The notes under the pieces were generated by a model that was not told the origin of the DNA, did not search any database, and worked only from the letters and a program-made list of their open reading frames with translations. DNA of 64,000 bases. Origin: Pelomonas sp047654805. GTDB taxonomy: Bacteria; Pseudomonadota; Gammaproteobacteria; Burkholderiales; Burkholderiaceae_C. The position numbers and the translations under genes are program-made. How positions within the stretch are numbered: position 1 is the stretch's first letter; the number at the start of each line of letters is the position of its first letter. Shown piece after piece: positions 7,502 to 14,803 of the stretch. The stretch spans positions 62,001 through 126,000 of the forward strand of contig NZ_JASGIV010000001.1 in NCBI RefSeq assembly GCF_047654805.1, given 5' to 3'.

Positions 7502-9514
7502 TCACGCCGCCAGCGCGGCGCGTGCCGGGGCCTCGGCGTAGTGGCTCAGCTGCATCGTGAACTGCGCGCGCCCCGAACTGATCGCGCGCAGGTGACCGAT
7601 GTAGCCAAACATCTGTGCCAGCGGCACATGGGCCGTCACGGTGACAGCATTGCCACGTGCATCCTGGCCCTGCACCTGGCCACGCCGGCGCAGCAGGTCG
7701 CCGATGACGTCGCCAAGATAGTCCTGGGGCGTGATGACTTCGACGGCCATGACGGGCTCCAGCACTACAGGTGCCGCCTTCATGACGGCCTCGCGCAGCG
7801 CCGCTGCTGCGGCCAGCTCGAAGGCCAGCGCGGACGAGTCGCGCACATGGGCACTGCCATCCATCAGCATCGCCTCGAAGTCCACCAGCGGATAGCCCGC
7901 GACCGGGCCTGCCAGGGCTGCGCGGCGGATGCCAGCCTCGACCGCAGGGATGAACTCGCGCGGAATCGCGCCGCCCACCACCTGGCTCTCGAAGCGGATG
8001 CCGGACCCGCGAGGCAGCGGCGCAACCCGCAGCGTCAGTTCGGCGAACTGGCCAGGACCGCCGCTCTGCTTGCGGTGCAGATGGTGTATCTCTGCCGCGG
8101 TCGCGATGCTCTCGCGGTAGGCGACCTGCGGGCGGCCCACGGCTACGGCCACGCCAAAGCGCGAACGCAGCTTCTCCACCGCCACTTCCAGTTGCAGCTC
8201 GCCCATGCCGGACAGCAGTGTCTGACCAGAGTCGGCGTCTTGCCGCAGGCGCAGTGACGGGTCCTCGCGCACGAGCACGCCCAGGCCCTTTGCCAGGGCG
8301 GCGGCGTCGGCCTGCTGGCGCGGCTCGATGGCGACGTCGATGACGGCCTCGGGCACGACGATGCTCTCCAGCACGGCCGAGTCCTTCCGGTCCGCCAGCG
8401 TGTGGCCGGTCAGGACGTCCTTCAGGCCGACGACGCCTGCGATGTCGCCCGCGACGAGCTCGTCCCGCTCGACGCGACGGTCCGCGTGGATCTCGTACAG
8501 GCGCGATACGCGCTCGGCCTTGCCGGTGCTGGCGTTGATGACGGTGTCACCGCGCTTCAGCCGGCCGCTGTAGACGCGCACGAACACCATTGCACCGTGG
8601 TCGTCGGCATTGAGCTTGAAGGCCAGTGCTGACAGCGGGCCGTCGGTGGGCGCCGCGCCGGGCGCTTCGCCGGGTGCGGGCAGGTAGGAGACGACGGCGT
8701 CCAGCAGCGGCTCCACCCCCCGGTTGCGGAAGGCCGAGCCGGCCAGCACGGGTACGAAGGCGCCAGCGATGGTGCCGCGGCGCAGCGCTGCACGCAGTGC
8801 GTCCGGTGGCAGTGCGTTGCCGCTCAGCCAGGCGTCCAGCAGCGTGTCGTCCTGTTCGGCGGCGGCCTCGTGAATATGTGCGCGTGCAGCTTCGGCGGCG
8901 CTCAGCAGCTCGGGCGGGATGGCTTCGATGCGCGGCGGTGCGGAGGCATCGTCGCGTTCCCAGACGAGGGCGTGCATGGCAATCAGGTCCACTACGCCGC
9001 GGAACTGGCTCTCGGCCCCGATGGGCAGCTGTAGCGGCAGCGCGCGCACGGACAGGCGGTCCTGGATGGACGCAACAACGCGCTGGAAATCCGCACCGAC
9101 GCGGTCCAGCTTGTTGACGAAGGCCAGGCGCGGCACGCGGTACTCGTCCGCGAGGCGCCAGTTGGTCTCTGTTTGGGGTTCCACGCCTGCCACGCCGTCG
9201 AACACGACGATGGCGCCGTCCAGTACGCGCAGGGAGCGTCGCACCTCGAGGTTGAAGTCGATGTGCCCGGGCGTGTCGATCAGGTTGATCTGCGTGCCCT
9301 GCCAGTGTACGGTCGTGGCCGCGCTGTGGATGGTGATTCCGCGCTGGCGCTCCTGTGGGTCGAAGTCCATCGTCGTGTTGCCGTCGTTGACGTCGCCGAT
9401 GCGATGGTTTTCGCCCGTGTAGAACAGGATGCGTTCGGTGGTGGTGGTCTTGCCCGCGTCGACGTGGGCGATGACGCCGATGTTGCGCAGTTGGCGGGAG
9501 TTGTTCGAGTTCAT
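7502..9514 (-). CDS. fusA: Elongation factor G paralogue (FusA2-like translational GTPase)
   Basis: A 670-residue five-domain EF-G-like GTPase. The P-loop AHVDAGKT is at 16-23, the switch I region is RGITI (58-62), DTPGH is at 80-84 (with the catalytic His84) and NKLD is at 134-137. A domain IV tip reads KQSGGPGQF. It is about 30 residues shorter than canonical EF-G, and the gene stands away from rpsL/rpsG/tufA, so it is a paralogue rather than the housekeeping factor. An AGGA lies 7 bases before the ATG at 9514. The gene is preceded by a structured leader with mini-ORFs and an intrinsic terminator, suggesting attenuation. It may serve ribosome rescue, recycling or protection under stress; that is inference. 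Confidence 0.9.
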   Translation of the reverse strand: MNSNNSRQLRNIGVIAHVDAGKTTTTERILFYTGENHRIGDVNDGNTTMDFDPQERQRGITIHSAATTVHWQGTQINLIDTPGHIDFNLEVRRSLRVLDGAIVVFDGVAGVEPQTETNWRLADEYRVPRLAFVNKLDRVGADFQRVVASIQDRLSVRALPLQLPIGAESQFRGVVDLIAMHALVWERDDASAPPRIEAIPPELLSAAEAARAHIHEAAAEQDDTLLDAWLSGNALPPDALRAALRRGTIAGAFVPVLAGSAFRNRGVEPLLDAVVSYLPAPGEAPGAAPTDGPLSALAFKLNADDHGAMVFVRVYSGRLKRGDTVINASTGKAERVSRLYEIHADRRVERDELVAGDIAGVVGLKDVLTGHTLADRKDSAVLESIVVPEAVIDVAIEPRQQADAAALAKGLGVLVREDPSLRLRQDADSGQTLLSGMGELQLEVAVEKLRSRFGVAVAVGRPQVAYRESIATAAEIHHLHRKQSGGPGQFAELTLRVAPLPRGSGIRFESQVVGGAIPREFIPAVEAGIRRAALAGPVAGYPLVDFEAMLMDGSAHVRDSSALAFELAAAAALREAVMKAAPVVLEPVMAVEVITPQDYLGDVIGDLLRRRGQVQGQDARGNAVTVTAHVPLAQMFGYIGHLRAISSGRAQFTMQLSHYAEAPARAALAA

Positions 9515-9564
9515 GGCGATTCCTGAATGGGTGAGGGGCAGGCCCTCAGCGGAATCGCCGAGGG

Positions 9565-9672
9565 CTAGCGCGAAGGCAGGACGCCGAAGCGCGCACGCGA
9601 CAGGCAGGGCCGAGCCGCGCTCCGGCGCTCGGAAATCGTGGCGATCAGCTTGTCGAAGGTGCGGTTGAACAT
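9565..9672 (-). CDS. Mini-ORF (35 aa) between attenuator terminator and EF-G paralogue
   Basis: An ATG at 9672 begins a 35-codon frame (start MFNRTFDKLIATISERR) that ends with TAG at 9565-9567, 50 bases before the EF-G start. It begins just after the U-run of the intrinsic terminator on the same strand. No Shine-Dalgarno sequence is seen, and the C-terminal half is arginine-rich and of low complexity. It may be a second leader peptide, an upstream frame coupling translation, or not translated at all. Listed because it belongs to an unusual leader. Confidence 0.3.
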   Translation of the reverse strand: MFNRTFDKLIATISERRSAARPCLSRARFGVLPSR

Positions 9673-9689
9673 GGTGGAAGTCGGATCAG

Positions 9690-9727
9690 AAAAACAAAAC
9701 CCCGGGAGGTGCGTGCCTGCCGGGGTT
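9690..9727 (-). terminator. Intrinsic terminator inside the EF-G paralogue leader
   Basis: On the minus strand an eight-base perfect stem (AACCCCGG with CCGGGGTT; 9698-9705 and 9720-9727) is followed by TTTTGTTTTT. It lies downstream of the 13-codon mini-ORF and about 180 bases upstream of the EF-G start codon, so readthrough would be needed for expression. The position fits a transcription attenuator. No other gene upstream needs it, because the halogenase operon has its own terminator at 9883-9906. Confidence 0.75.
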
Positions 9728-9738
9728 GCTTGCTGAAC

Positions 9739-9759
9739 CGGAAGGCATGGCGCCTTCCG
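9739..9759 (-). promoter_or_regulatory. Hairpin preceding the attenuator terminator
   Basis: A perfect eight-base stem, CGGAAGGC with GCCTTCCG, around a five-base loop lies between the 13-codon mini-ORF and the intrinsic terminator. The GGUU just after it could pair with the AACC at the base of the terminator stem. A competing structure is therefore conceivable but unproven. Confidence 0.45.
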
Positions 9760-9777
9760 AACACGGTCGAAGACGCT

Positions 9778-9819
9778 TCAGTGAGTGATGCGGGCTTGGG
9801 GCGCGTGGTTGATCTTCAT
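9778..9819 (-). CDS. Candidate 13-residue leader peptide
   Basis: ATG at 9819 opens a frame encoding MKINHAPQARITH, ending in TGA at 9778-9780. It is followed at once by the hairpin and the intrinsic terminator upstream of the EF-G paralogue. No clear Shine-Dalgarno is present. The compact arrangement of short peptide, hairpin, terminator and translational GTPase gene is like antibiotic- or starvation-sensing leaders. I do not recognise the peptide, and its translation is inference. Confidence 0.35.
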   Translation of the reverse strand: MKINHAPQARITH

Positions 9820-9882
9820 GACAAGAGCGATTTTCGATCGACGTCAAATGTCGGGGTGGCTGTGGGGCTTTCAAGCCCGCGC

Positions 9883-9906
9883 AAAAAAATGGCCGCTTCC
9901 GCGGCC
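9883..9906 (-). terminator. Intrinsic terminator of the TonB receptor/halogenase operon
   Basis: On the minus strand GGCCGC and GCGGCC form a six-base GC stem around a four-base loop, followed by A and seven T. It lies 75 bases past the halogenase-family stop and ends that leftward operon just before the EF-G leader begins. Confidence 0.85.
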
Positions 9907-9980
9907 TCGCCAAGTGGCGAACAAGGACGGCGCAACATCAAGGGAGCGCCGCCGAACCAGACGTTGCCTGGAGGCTGAAG

Positions 9981-11519
9981 TCAAGCCGGCTGGGGTGTCG
10001 CGACGGTCGCGGCGGGGCGTGCTGCACAGTGACGGGCTATGAACTCCGCATGGCTGGGCATGACCTGTACGCACTTGCCCACCACCTGGCGCACGTTCTC
10101 CAAGTAGGCGAGCACCTCGGCCTCGTCCGGCTGGTCGGCGAAAGGATGGTGGCCGCGCGGCATCAGGCCCTGACCGACCATGACCTGCAGCCAGCTCGAC
10201 TCGGCGAACAGCTCGTCGCTGCGGCGGTAGACGCGCCCGTTGGAGGCGAACAGCGCCATCTTGCGCGCAAGCCGCTCCGGCACCTCCATCTGGCGGCAGT
10301 AGTTCCAGAATGGGGAGTCGTCGCGCCGCGTGAGCTTGTAGTGCAGCACGAGGAAGTCGCGCACGTTCTCGAACTCCTCGCGGGTCAGGGCGTTGTACTC
10401 GTCGATGTCAGTGGCGTCGAAGCCGGCGTTCGGAAAAAACTCCAGGATGCGTGCGACCGCCATGTGGATGAGGTGGATGCTCGTGGACTCCAGCGGCTCC
10501 AGGAAGCCGCTGGACAACCCCACGGCGACGCAGTTGCCGATCCAGAAGCGCCCGGCGCGGCCGGTGCGAAAGCTCAGGTGGCGCGGCGCGGCAGTGGGCT
10601 TGCCGTCCAGCCCAGCCATCAGGATGGCCTCGGCGTCCTGGGCCTCCATGAAGCGGCTGCTGTAGACATGACCGTTGCCGGTGCGGTGCTGCAGCGGAAT
10701 GCGCCACTGCCAGCCGGCCGAGTGCGCCGTGGAACGCGTCATGGGCAGCAGCGGGTCCATGCGCTCGCATGGCACGGCGATGGCGCGGTCGCAGGGTAGC
10801 CAATGCGACCAGTCCTCGTACCCGGCCTTGAGCGTTTGCCCAATGAGCAGCGCGCGCATGCCCGTGCAGTCGATGAAGAAATCGCCCGCGATGCGCTCGC
10901 CGCTCTCCATGCGCAAGGCCGCGATGTGGCCGTTCTCGTGCTGTTCCACGCTCGACACCTTGCCCTCGGTGCGACGCACGCCGCGCTGCTCCGCGTACTG
11001 GCGCAGGAAGCGCGCGTAAAGGCTGGCGTCGAAGTGGTAGGCGTGGGCGATCTCGGCCAGCGCAGAGCCCGGCATGTCCGGCCGCGCGCGCATGAAGCGG
11101 GCCTCGCGCGGTGCGGCCGTGTTGATCGAGTACTCGCCCAGCGGCCGGACCTTGCCCTGCCGGGCCATGCGCAGCCAGAACTGGTGGAAGGGCACCGTGT
11201 CCTCGGGCTGGCCGACACGGCCGAAGCCGTGGATGTAGCGCTCGCCGACCGCACCCCAGTTGACGAACTCGATGCCCATCTTGAACGAGCCCTGCGTGGC
11301 GCGCAGGAACTCATCCTCGTCGACGCCCAGGGCGCGATTGAACTCGGTCAGGTTGGGGATGGAGGCTTCCCCAACACCGATGATGCCGATCTCGTCCGAC
11401 TCCACCAGCCGAATCTGCACGCTGCCGCCCAGCGCCTTGGCAAAGGCGGCAGCGCTCATCCAGCCGGCAGTGCCGCCGCCCACGACGACGAGGCTGCGCA
11501 CGGCGTTCACGTTGCTCAT
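9981..11519 (-). CDS. Flavin-dependent tryptophan halogenase family protein
   Basis: A 512-residue FAD-dependent protein. The dinucleotide-binding GGGTAGW is at 14-20, the lysine equivalent to the catalytic Lys of PrnA is Lys80 in SFKMGIEFVNW, the diagnostic WxWxIP is WQWRIP at 270-275, and the glutamate of LEPLESTSI is Glu344. All residues needed for halogenation are thus present. Family members with proven activity chlorinate or brominate tryptophan or other aromatics, but many homologues in proteobacteria sit beside carbohydrate TonB receptors with unknown role. Here the gene starts 7 bases after the stop of such a receptor, under the operators of a LacI regulator, so it is part of the glucan-uptake operon. 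Confidence 0.9.
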   Translation of the reverse strand: MSNVNAVRSLVVVGGGTAGWMSAAAFAKALGGSVQIRLVESDEIGIIGVGEASIPNLTEFNRALGVDEDEFLRATQGSFKMGIEFVNWGAVGERYIHGFGRVGQPEDTVPFHQFWLRMARQGKVRPLGEYSINTAAPREARFMRARPDMPGSALAEIAHAYHFDASLYARFLRQYAEQRGVRRTEGKVSSVEQHENGHIAALRMESGERIAGDFFIDCTGMRALLIGQTLKAGYEDWSHWLPCDRAIAVPCERMDPLLPMTRSTAHSAGWQWRIPLQHRTGNGHVYSSRFMEAQDAEAILMAGLDGKPTAAPRHLSFRTGRAGRFWIGNCVAVGLSSGFLEPLESTSIHLIHMAVARILEFFPNAGFDATDIDEYNALTREEFENVRDFLVLHYKLTRRDDSPFWNYCRQMEVPERLARKMALFASNGRVYRRSDELFAESSWLQVMVGQGLMPRGHHPFADQPDEAEVLAYLENVRQVVGKCVQVMPSHAEFIARHCAARPAATVATPQPA

Positions 11520-11526
11520 CCGCGCA

Positions 11527-14400
11527 TTAGAACTTGTAGGTCAGGCCCACTGTCGTGGTGCGACCGAAGTAGCGGATGTAGTTGGGCATCAGCTGCGTCT
11601 TGTCCGGCGCCTCGCCACCAAGAGACTTGTAGTTCATCGTTGGCTTGTCGTAGATATTGCCCACCTGCAGCGTCAGCCCCAGGCCCTTGAGGCTGCCTTC
11701 CTCGAACGCGTAGCCGATCTGCATGTCCGCCACCTTGTCGGCGGCCTGTTGCAGCGTCGTGTTGTTCAGGAAGATGTCGCGCGTGGTGGCCGTAAATGGC
11801 GAGCGGTAACGCTGGCTGAAGCGGGCCGAGAAGCCGTCGCGCTCGTAATAGAGCGTCACGCTGTTGGAGCGGCCCGACAGGCCGTTGAGGGGGACGTCGC
11901 GAGCAGTGCTGACGGTCGGGTCGGGATTCTGGTCCTTGATGGAGCTGCGCAGCTTGGAGGCACTGACGATGACGCCGAAGCCGTCCAGCGCCTTGGCGAG
12001 CAGCCCGCCTTCCAGCGCAGCGGCGAACTCGATGCCCTCCACCTTGCCACCAGTGCCGTTGCGCGGCTGGATCATGGGCGCGATGGGCTTGGGCGTGACC
12101 CCCGGGGGAGCCACTTGCGGGAATCCAGAAGCATCCACGGCTGTCAGCTGGTTGTAGATGTAGCTGAGCAGGTTCTTGCGGAAGCCGGCCAGCGACACGT
12201 AGCTACGCTTGCCGAAGTAGCGCTCCACCGACAGGTCGATACCCGCGGCGCGCCAGGGCTTGAGTTCGGGGTTGCCGGCGTAGGCCGTGGTCCATTCGCC
12301 AGCGTGTGGCGTACCAGCCGCATCGCCGTTGACGGCCGGCGTACTGGTGCCGGCGCGCATATCCACGATGTTGGGGCGCACGATGGACGTGGCCAGCCCC
12401 AGTCGGGCGATCCAGTTGTTGCGGAAGTCTGCCACCAGGTTGATGCTGGGCAGCACGTCGGTGTAGCTGGTACCGCCGGTGCGCTTGAACAGCAGGCTCT
12501 TGTCGGGCATCTCGTCGTTGCCGCGGTACTCCCAACCTTCGGAACTCTGGCTGGCGTGTACCACCTGCAGGCCCAGGTTGCCCCGCAGCGACAGCCCCCA
12601 CAGATCAGTGTCGATGTCCAGCTTGCTGAACGCGGTGCGGACCTTCTCGCGCACGTTGGAGTTGTTGGCCACCCACTTGCTGAACTGGCCCTCCTCCAGC
12701 GTGATGGCGCCGCTGGCGACCAGCCCGGGAACATCCACGCGCAGCATCTGAGGGATGCCGGCCCAGCTCATGTCGAAGGGCTGCTGCACGACGCTGGTGG
12801 GGATGGAACGGATGAACTCGCCGTTGGCGTCTTTCTTCATCAGCAGCCGGTCTTCGTTCTTGGCCACGTCTTTGCCGCGCTCGGTGTAGTTCAGGCCCAG
12901 CGTCAGATGGCTGAAGAAGCCATCCAGCGAGCGTTCCAGCGAGATGCGGGCCGACTTGATCTCGTCCTTGACCTCCGGGTGGCGGATGGCGCCCAACCAG
13001 GCCTCGTTGGGCACCCAGTCCATACCGGCCACGTCGCCGAAGGCCATCTTGGCGGGGTTGGACAGCTGGTCGGCCAGCACGGGCGTGAAGGTCTGCGGGT
13101 CGCCGTTGGTCGGTACGTTCCAGCGGTAGGCGCCGTAGGTCCAGGCCTTGTTGGCGTAGTCGTAGCCGCCCCCATAGGCCTCGGCGTAGCGCTCGTTGCG
13201 CTTGTCGCGCGAATAGCTGAGATCGGTCACCGCCTTCCAGTTCTCGTTCAGCTTGAGGCTGGTATTCCATCCCAGCGCGACGATGTCGTCGGTGCGGCGC
13301 GTATCCATGCTGCCGACGTTGGCGACCAGTTGCGAGATCGTGGCACCGGTGGCGAAGGTGTTGTTGCCGATCTGCTCAGTGGTGATGTTGCTCATCGCTG
13401 GCGTGATGCCGGCGGACCAATTGCCAAAGAGGCTCTGCTGCCACTTGCCCGCGACCTCGTGCGTCTTGAACTTGGAGTAGTAGAGGTCCACCTGCGAATG
13501 CAGGTCGTCGCTGGGCTTGTATTCGACGACGGCCACCAGCCCGTCACGCAGGTTCTTCTTGGTGGCGGTCTGGGCGGTCCAGTACATGGGCAGCAAGGCC
13601 TGGCCGGTACCCACCTTGGACGGCGCGTTGCCCGTCAGCGGCAGGCCGTAGGGCGTGTAGTCGCCATACTCCACCAGTTCGGTCTGCTTGGTCTGCGAGG
13701 GCGAGTCCAGCCGCGCGAAGCCCACCGCCACGCCAAGCGTGCGGTTGGCGAACTGGTCGACGTAGGAGGCCGAGAATCGCATGCCGGTGGCGCCGGTGAC
13801 GCCCGGCACCATGGTGCCGTTGGAGTTGCGCTCGCCGCGCAGGCTCACGACCACCTGGCGGCTGCCCAGGCTCAGCGGGCGCAGCGTCTGGATGTTGACC
13901 GTGCCGGACAGGCCCTGGCCCACCAGGCTGGCGTCGGGCGTCTTGTAGATGGTGGCCGCGTTGACCAGCTCGGCGGGGAACTGGTCGTATTCGACGGCAC
14001 GGCTGTCGTTGGAGCTGACGATCTCGCGGCCGTTCAGCAGTACGCCTGAGAACTCGGGCGAGAGGCCGCGGATGGAGATCACGTTGACGCGGCCATCCGG
14101 ACCGCGCTGGCCGGTCAGGCCGGGCAGGCGGGCGAGCGATTCGGCGATGCTGGCGTCAGGCAGCTTGCCGATGTCCTCAGCCGAGATGGCTTCGACGATG
14201 GAGTCGGAGTTGCGCTTGGTCGCCACCGAGGTTTCGAGGCTGAAGCGAATGCCCTTCACCACGACGGTTTCGAGCTGCTGCGTGTCCTTGTCCTTGGCGG
14301 CGGGGGCTGCGACCTGCGCGTGCGCGGCGGCGCTGGCGAACAACAGGCCGCTGGCGGCGGCCAGGGTTGTGAGGCGAAGGGCAGGGCGTGGCTGTCTCAT
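11527..14400 (-). CDS. TonB-dependent receptor (carbohydrate type)
   Basis: A 957-residue outer-membrane receptor. A signal peptide ends at about residue 29 (AAAHAQ). A short N-terminal extension with the TonB-box-like LETVVVKG (about 43-50) follows, then the plug domain with IGKLPDASIAESLARLPG and VNVISIRGLSPEFSGVLLNGREI. The long beta-barrel closes with a terminal Phe after TVGLTYKF. This plug sequence is typical of the large TonB receptors for oligosaccharides in Xanthomonas- and Caulobacter-like bacteria. Three LacI-type palindromes lie within 280 bases upstream. With the downstream halogenase-family gene and the nearby GH1/GH16 genes, it is likely the outer-membrane importer for beta-glucan oligosaccharides. 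Confidence 0.93.
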   Translation of the reverse strand: MRQPRPALRLTTLAAASGLLFASAAAHAQVAAPAAKDKDTQQLETVVVKGIRFSLETSVATKRNSDSIVEAISAEDIGKLPDASIAESLARLPGLTGQRGPDGRVNVISIRGLSPEFSGVLLNGREIVSSNDSRAVEYDQFPAELVNAATIYKTPDASLVGQGLSGTVNIQTLRPLSLGSRQVVVSLRGERNSNGTMVPGVTGATGMRFSASYVDQFANRTLGVAVGFARLDSPSQTKQTELVEYGDYTPYGLPLTGNAPSKVGTGQALLPMYWTAQTATKKNLRDGLVAVVEYKPSDDLHSQVDLYYSKFKTHEVAGKWQQSLFGNWSAGITPAMSNITTEQIGNNTFATGATISQLVANVGSMDTRRTDDIVALGWNTSLKLNENWKAVTDLSYSRDKRNERYAEAYGGGYDYANKAWTYGAYRWNVPTNGDPQTFTPVLADQLSNPAKMAFGDVAGMDWVPNEAWLGAIRHPEVKDEIKSARISLERSLDGFFSHLTLGLNYTERGKDVAKNEDRLLMKKDANGEFIRSIPTSVVQQPFDMSWAGIPQMLRVDVPGLVASGAITLEEGQFSKWVANNSNVREKVRTAFSKLDIDTDLWGLSLRGNLGLQVVHASQSSEGWEYRGNDEMPDKSLLFKRTGGTSYTDVLPSINLVADFRNNWIARLGLATSIVRPNIVDMRAGTSTPAVNGDAAGTPHAGEWTTAYAGNPELKPWRAAGIDLSVERYFGKRSYVSLAGFRKNLLSYIYNQLTAVDASGFPQVAPPGVTPKPIAPMIQPRNGTGGKVEGIEFAAALEGGLLAKALDGFGVIVSASKLRSSIKDQNPDPTVSTARDVPLNGLSGRSNSVTLYYERDGFSARFSQRYRSPFTATTRDIFLNNTTLQQAADKVADMQIGYAFEEGSLKGLGLTLQVGNIYDKPTMNYKSLGGEAPDKTQLMPNYIRYFGRTTTVGLTYKF

Positions 14401-14450
14401 TCACTTGTCTCCAGAGTTGTGATCTTGTCGTGTGTGGCTCGATGTCGAGC

Positions 14451-14464
14451 TGAAAGCGCTTTCA
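14451..14464. promoter_or_regulatory. LacI-type operator O1 upstream of the TonB receptor
   Basis: Perfect 14-base palindrome TGAAAGCGCTTTCA about 50 bases upstream of the receptor start codon. It lies close to the expected transcription start. The same sequence recurs at 14663-14676 and inside the longer palindrome at 18204-18225. The central CG step is typical of LacI-family operators. Confidence 0.85.
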
Positions 14465-14475
14465 AGCATATGTCA

Positions 14476-14491
14476 TTGGCAGCGCTTTCAA
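14476..14491. promoter_or_regulatory. LacI-type operator O2, imperfect, with possible -35
   Basis: TTGGCAGCGCTTTCAA matches the core TTGAAAGCGCTTTCAA at 14 of 16 positions; its centre is 26 bases from O1. Read on the minus strand, the intact half gives TTGAAA, which could serve as a -35 with TATGCT (14465-14470) as a -10 at a short 15-base spacing. If so, the repressor would cover both promoter elements. The promoter assignment is tentative. Confidence 0.55.
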
Positions 14492-14662
14492 CCTAGGCAA
14501 CACCCTCGGTCGCGGCGGGGCGGCAACACAGATTGGTTGTGGCCCGGCTGTGGCCGCCGTCACTGCTTCGCCTCCCGGTATTGCTCCCGCCGGGGGGCGA
14601 TGCAGGGAAGCGCTGCGCTCAGGGTTGTCCAGGGTTGAAAAGCGGTATTCCGATGAAAGTAC

Positions 14663-14676
14663 TGAAAGCGCTTTCA
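14663..14676. promoter_or_regulatory. LacI-type operator O3
   Basis: A second perfect copy of TGAAAGCGCTTTCA, about 263 bases upstream of the TonB-receptor start and 128 bases beyond the lacI stop codon. It is too far from the receptor gene for direct promoter occlusion, so it is an auxiliary site or belongs to an undetected promoter. Confidence 0.8.
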
Positions 14677-14803
14677 AATCATGATGCTGCGCCCGCCGGA
14701 GGTCGGCCACATGGTTTACCCGGGCGGAACAACAGTCGCCCGCAGCGCACTCGATGGACGCCGCAGGCGGCCCGGTATCGTTCCTGCAGGAAGAGGCGAG
14801 CGC

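Larger units (their letters stand above)
14401..14803. other. Regulatory intergenic region upstream of the TonB receptor
   Basis: About 400 bases lie between the receptor start and the lacI stop; both genes are read leftward. The region holds three LacI-type operators (14451-14464, 14476-14491, 14663-14676) and no convincing open frame. O1 and O3 are centred 212 bases apart, near twenty helical turns, so DNA looping by a tetrameric or bridging repressor is possible. Confidence 0.6.

Noticed and set aside
11260..14049. A 929-residue frame on the plus strand antisense to the TonB receptor
   Set aside because: Composition is typical of a GC-rich shadow frame (His/Ala/Gly/Val-rich, no domain), and the receptor on the other strand is unmistakable.
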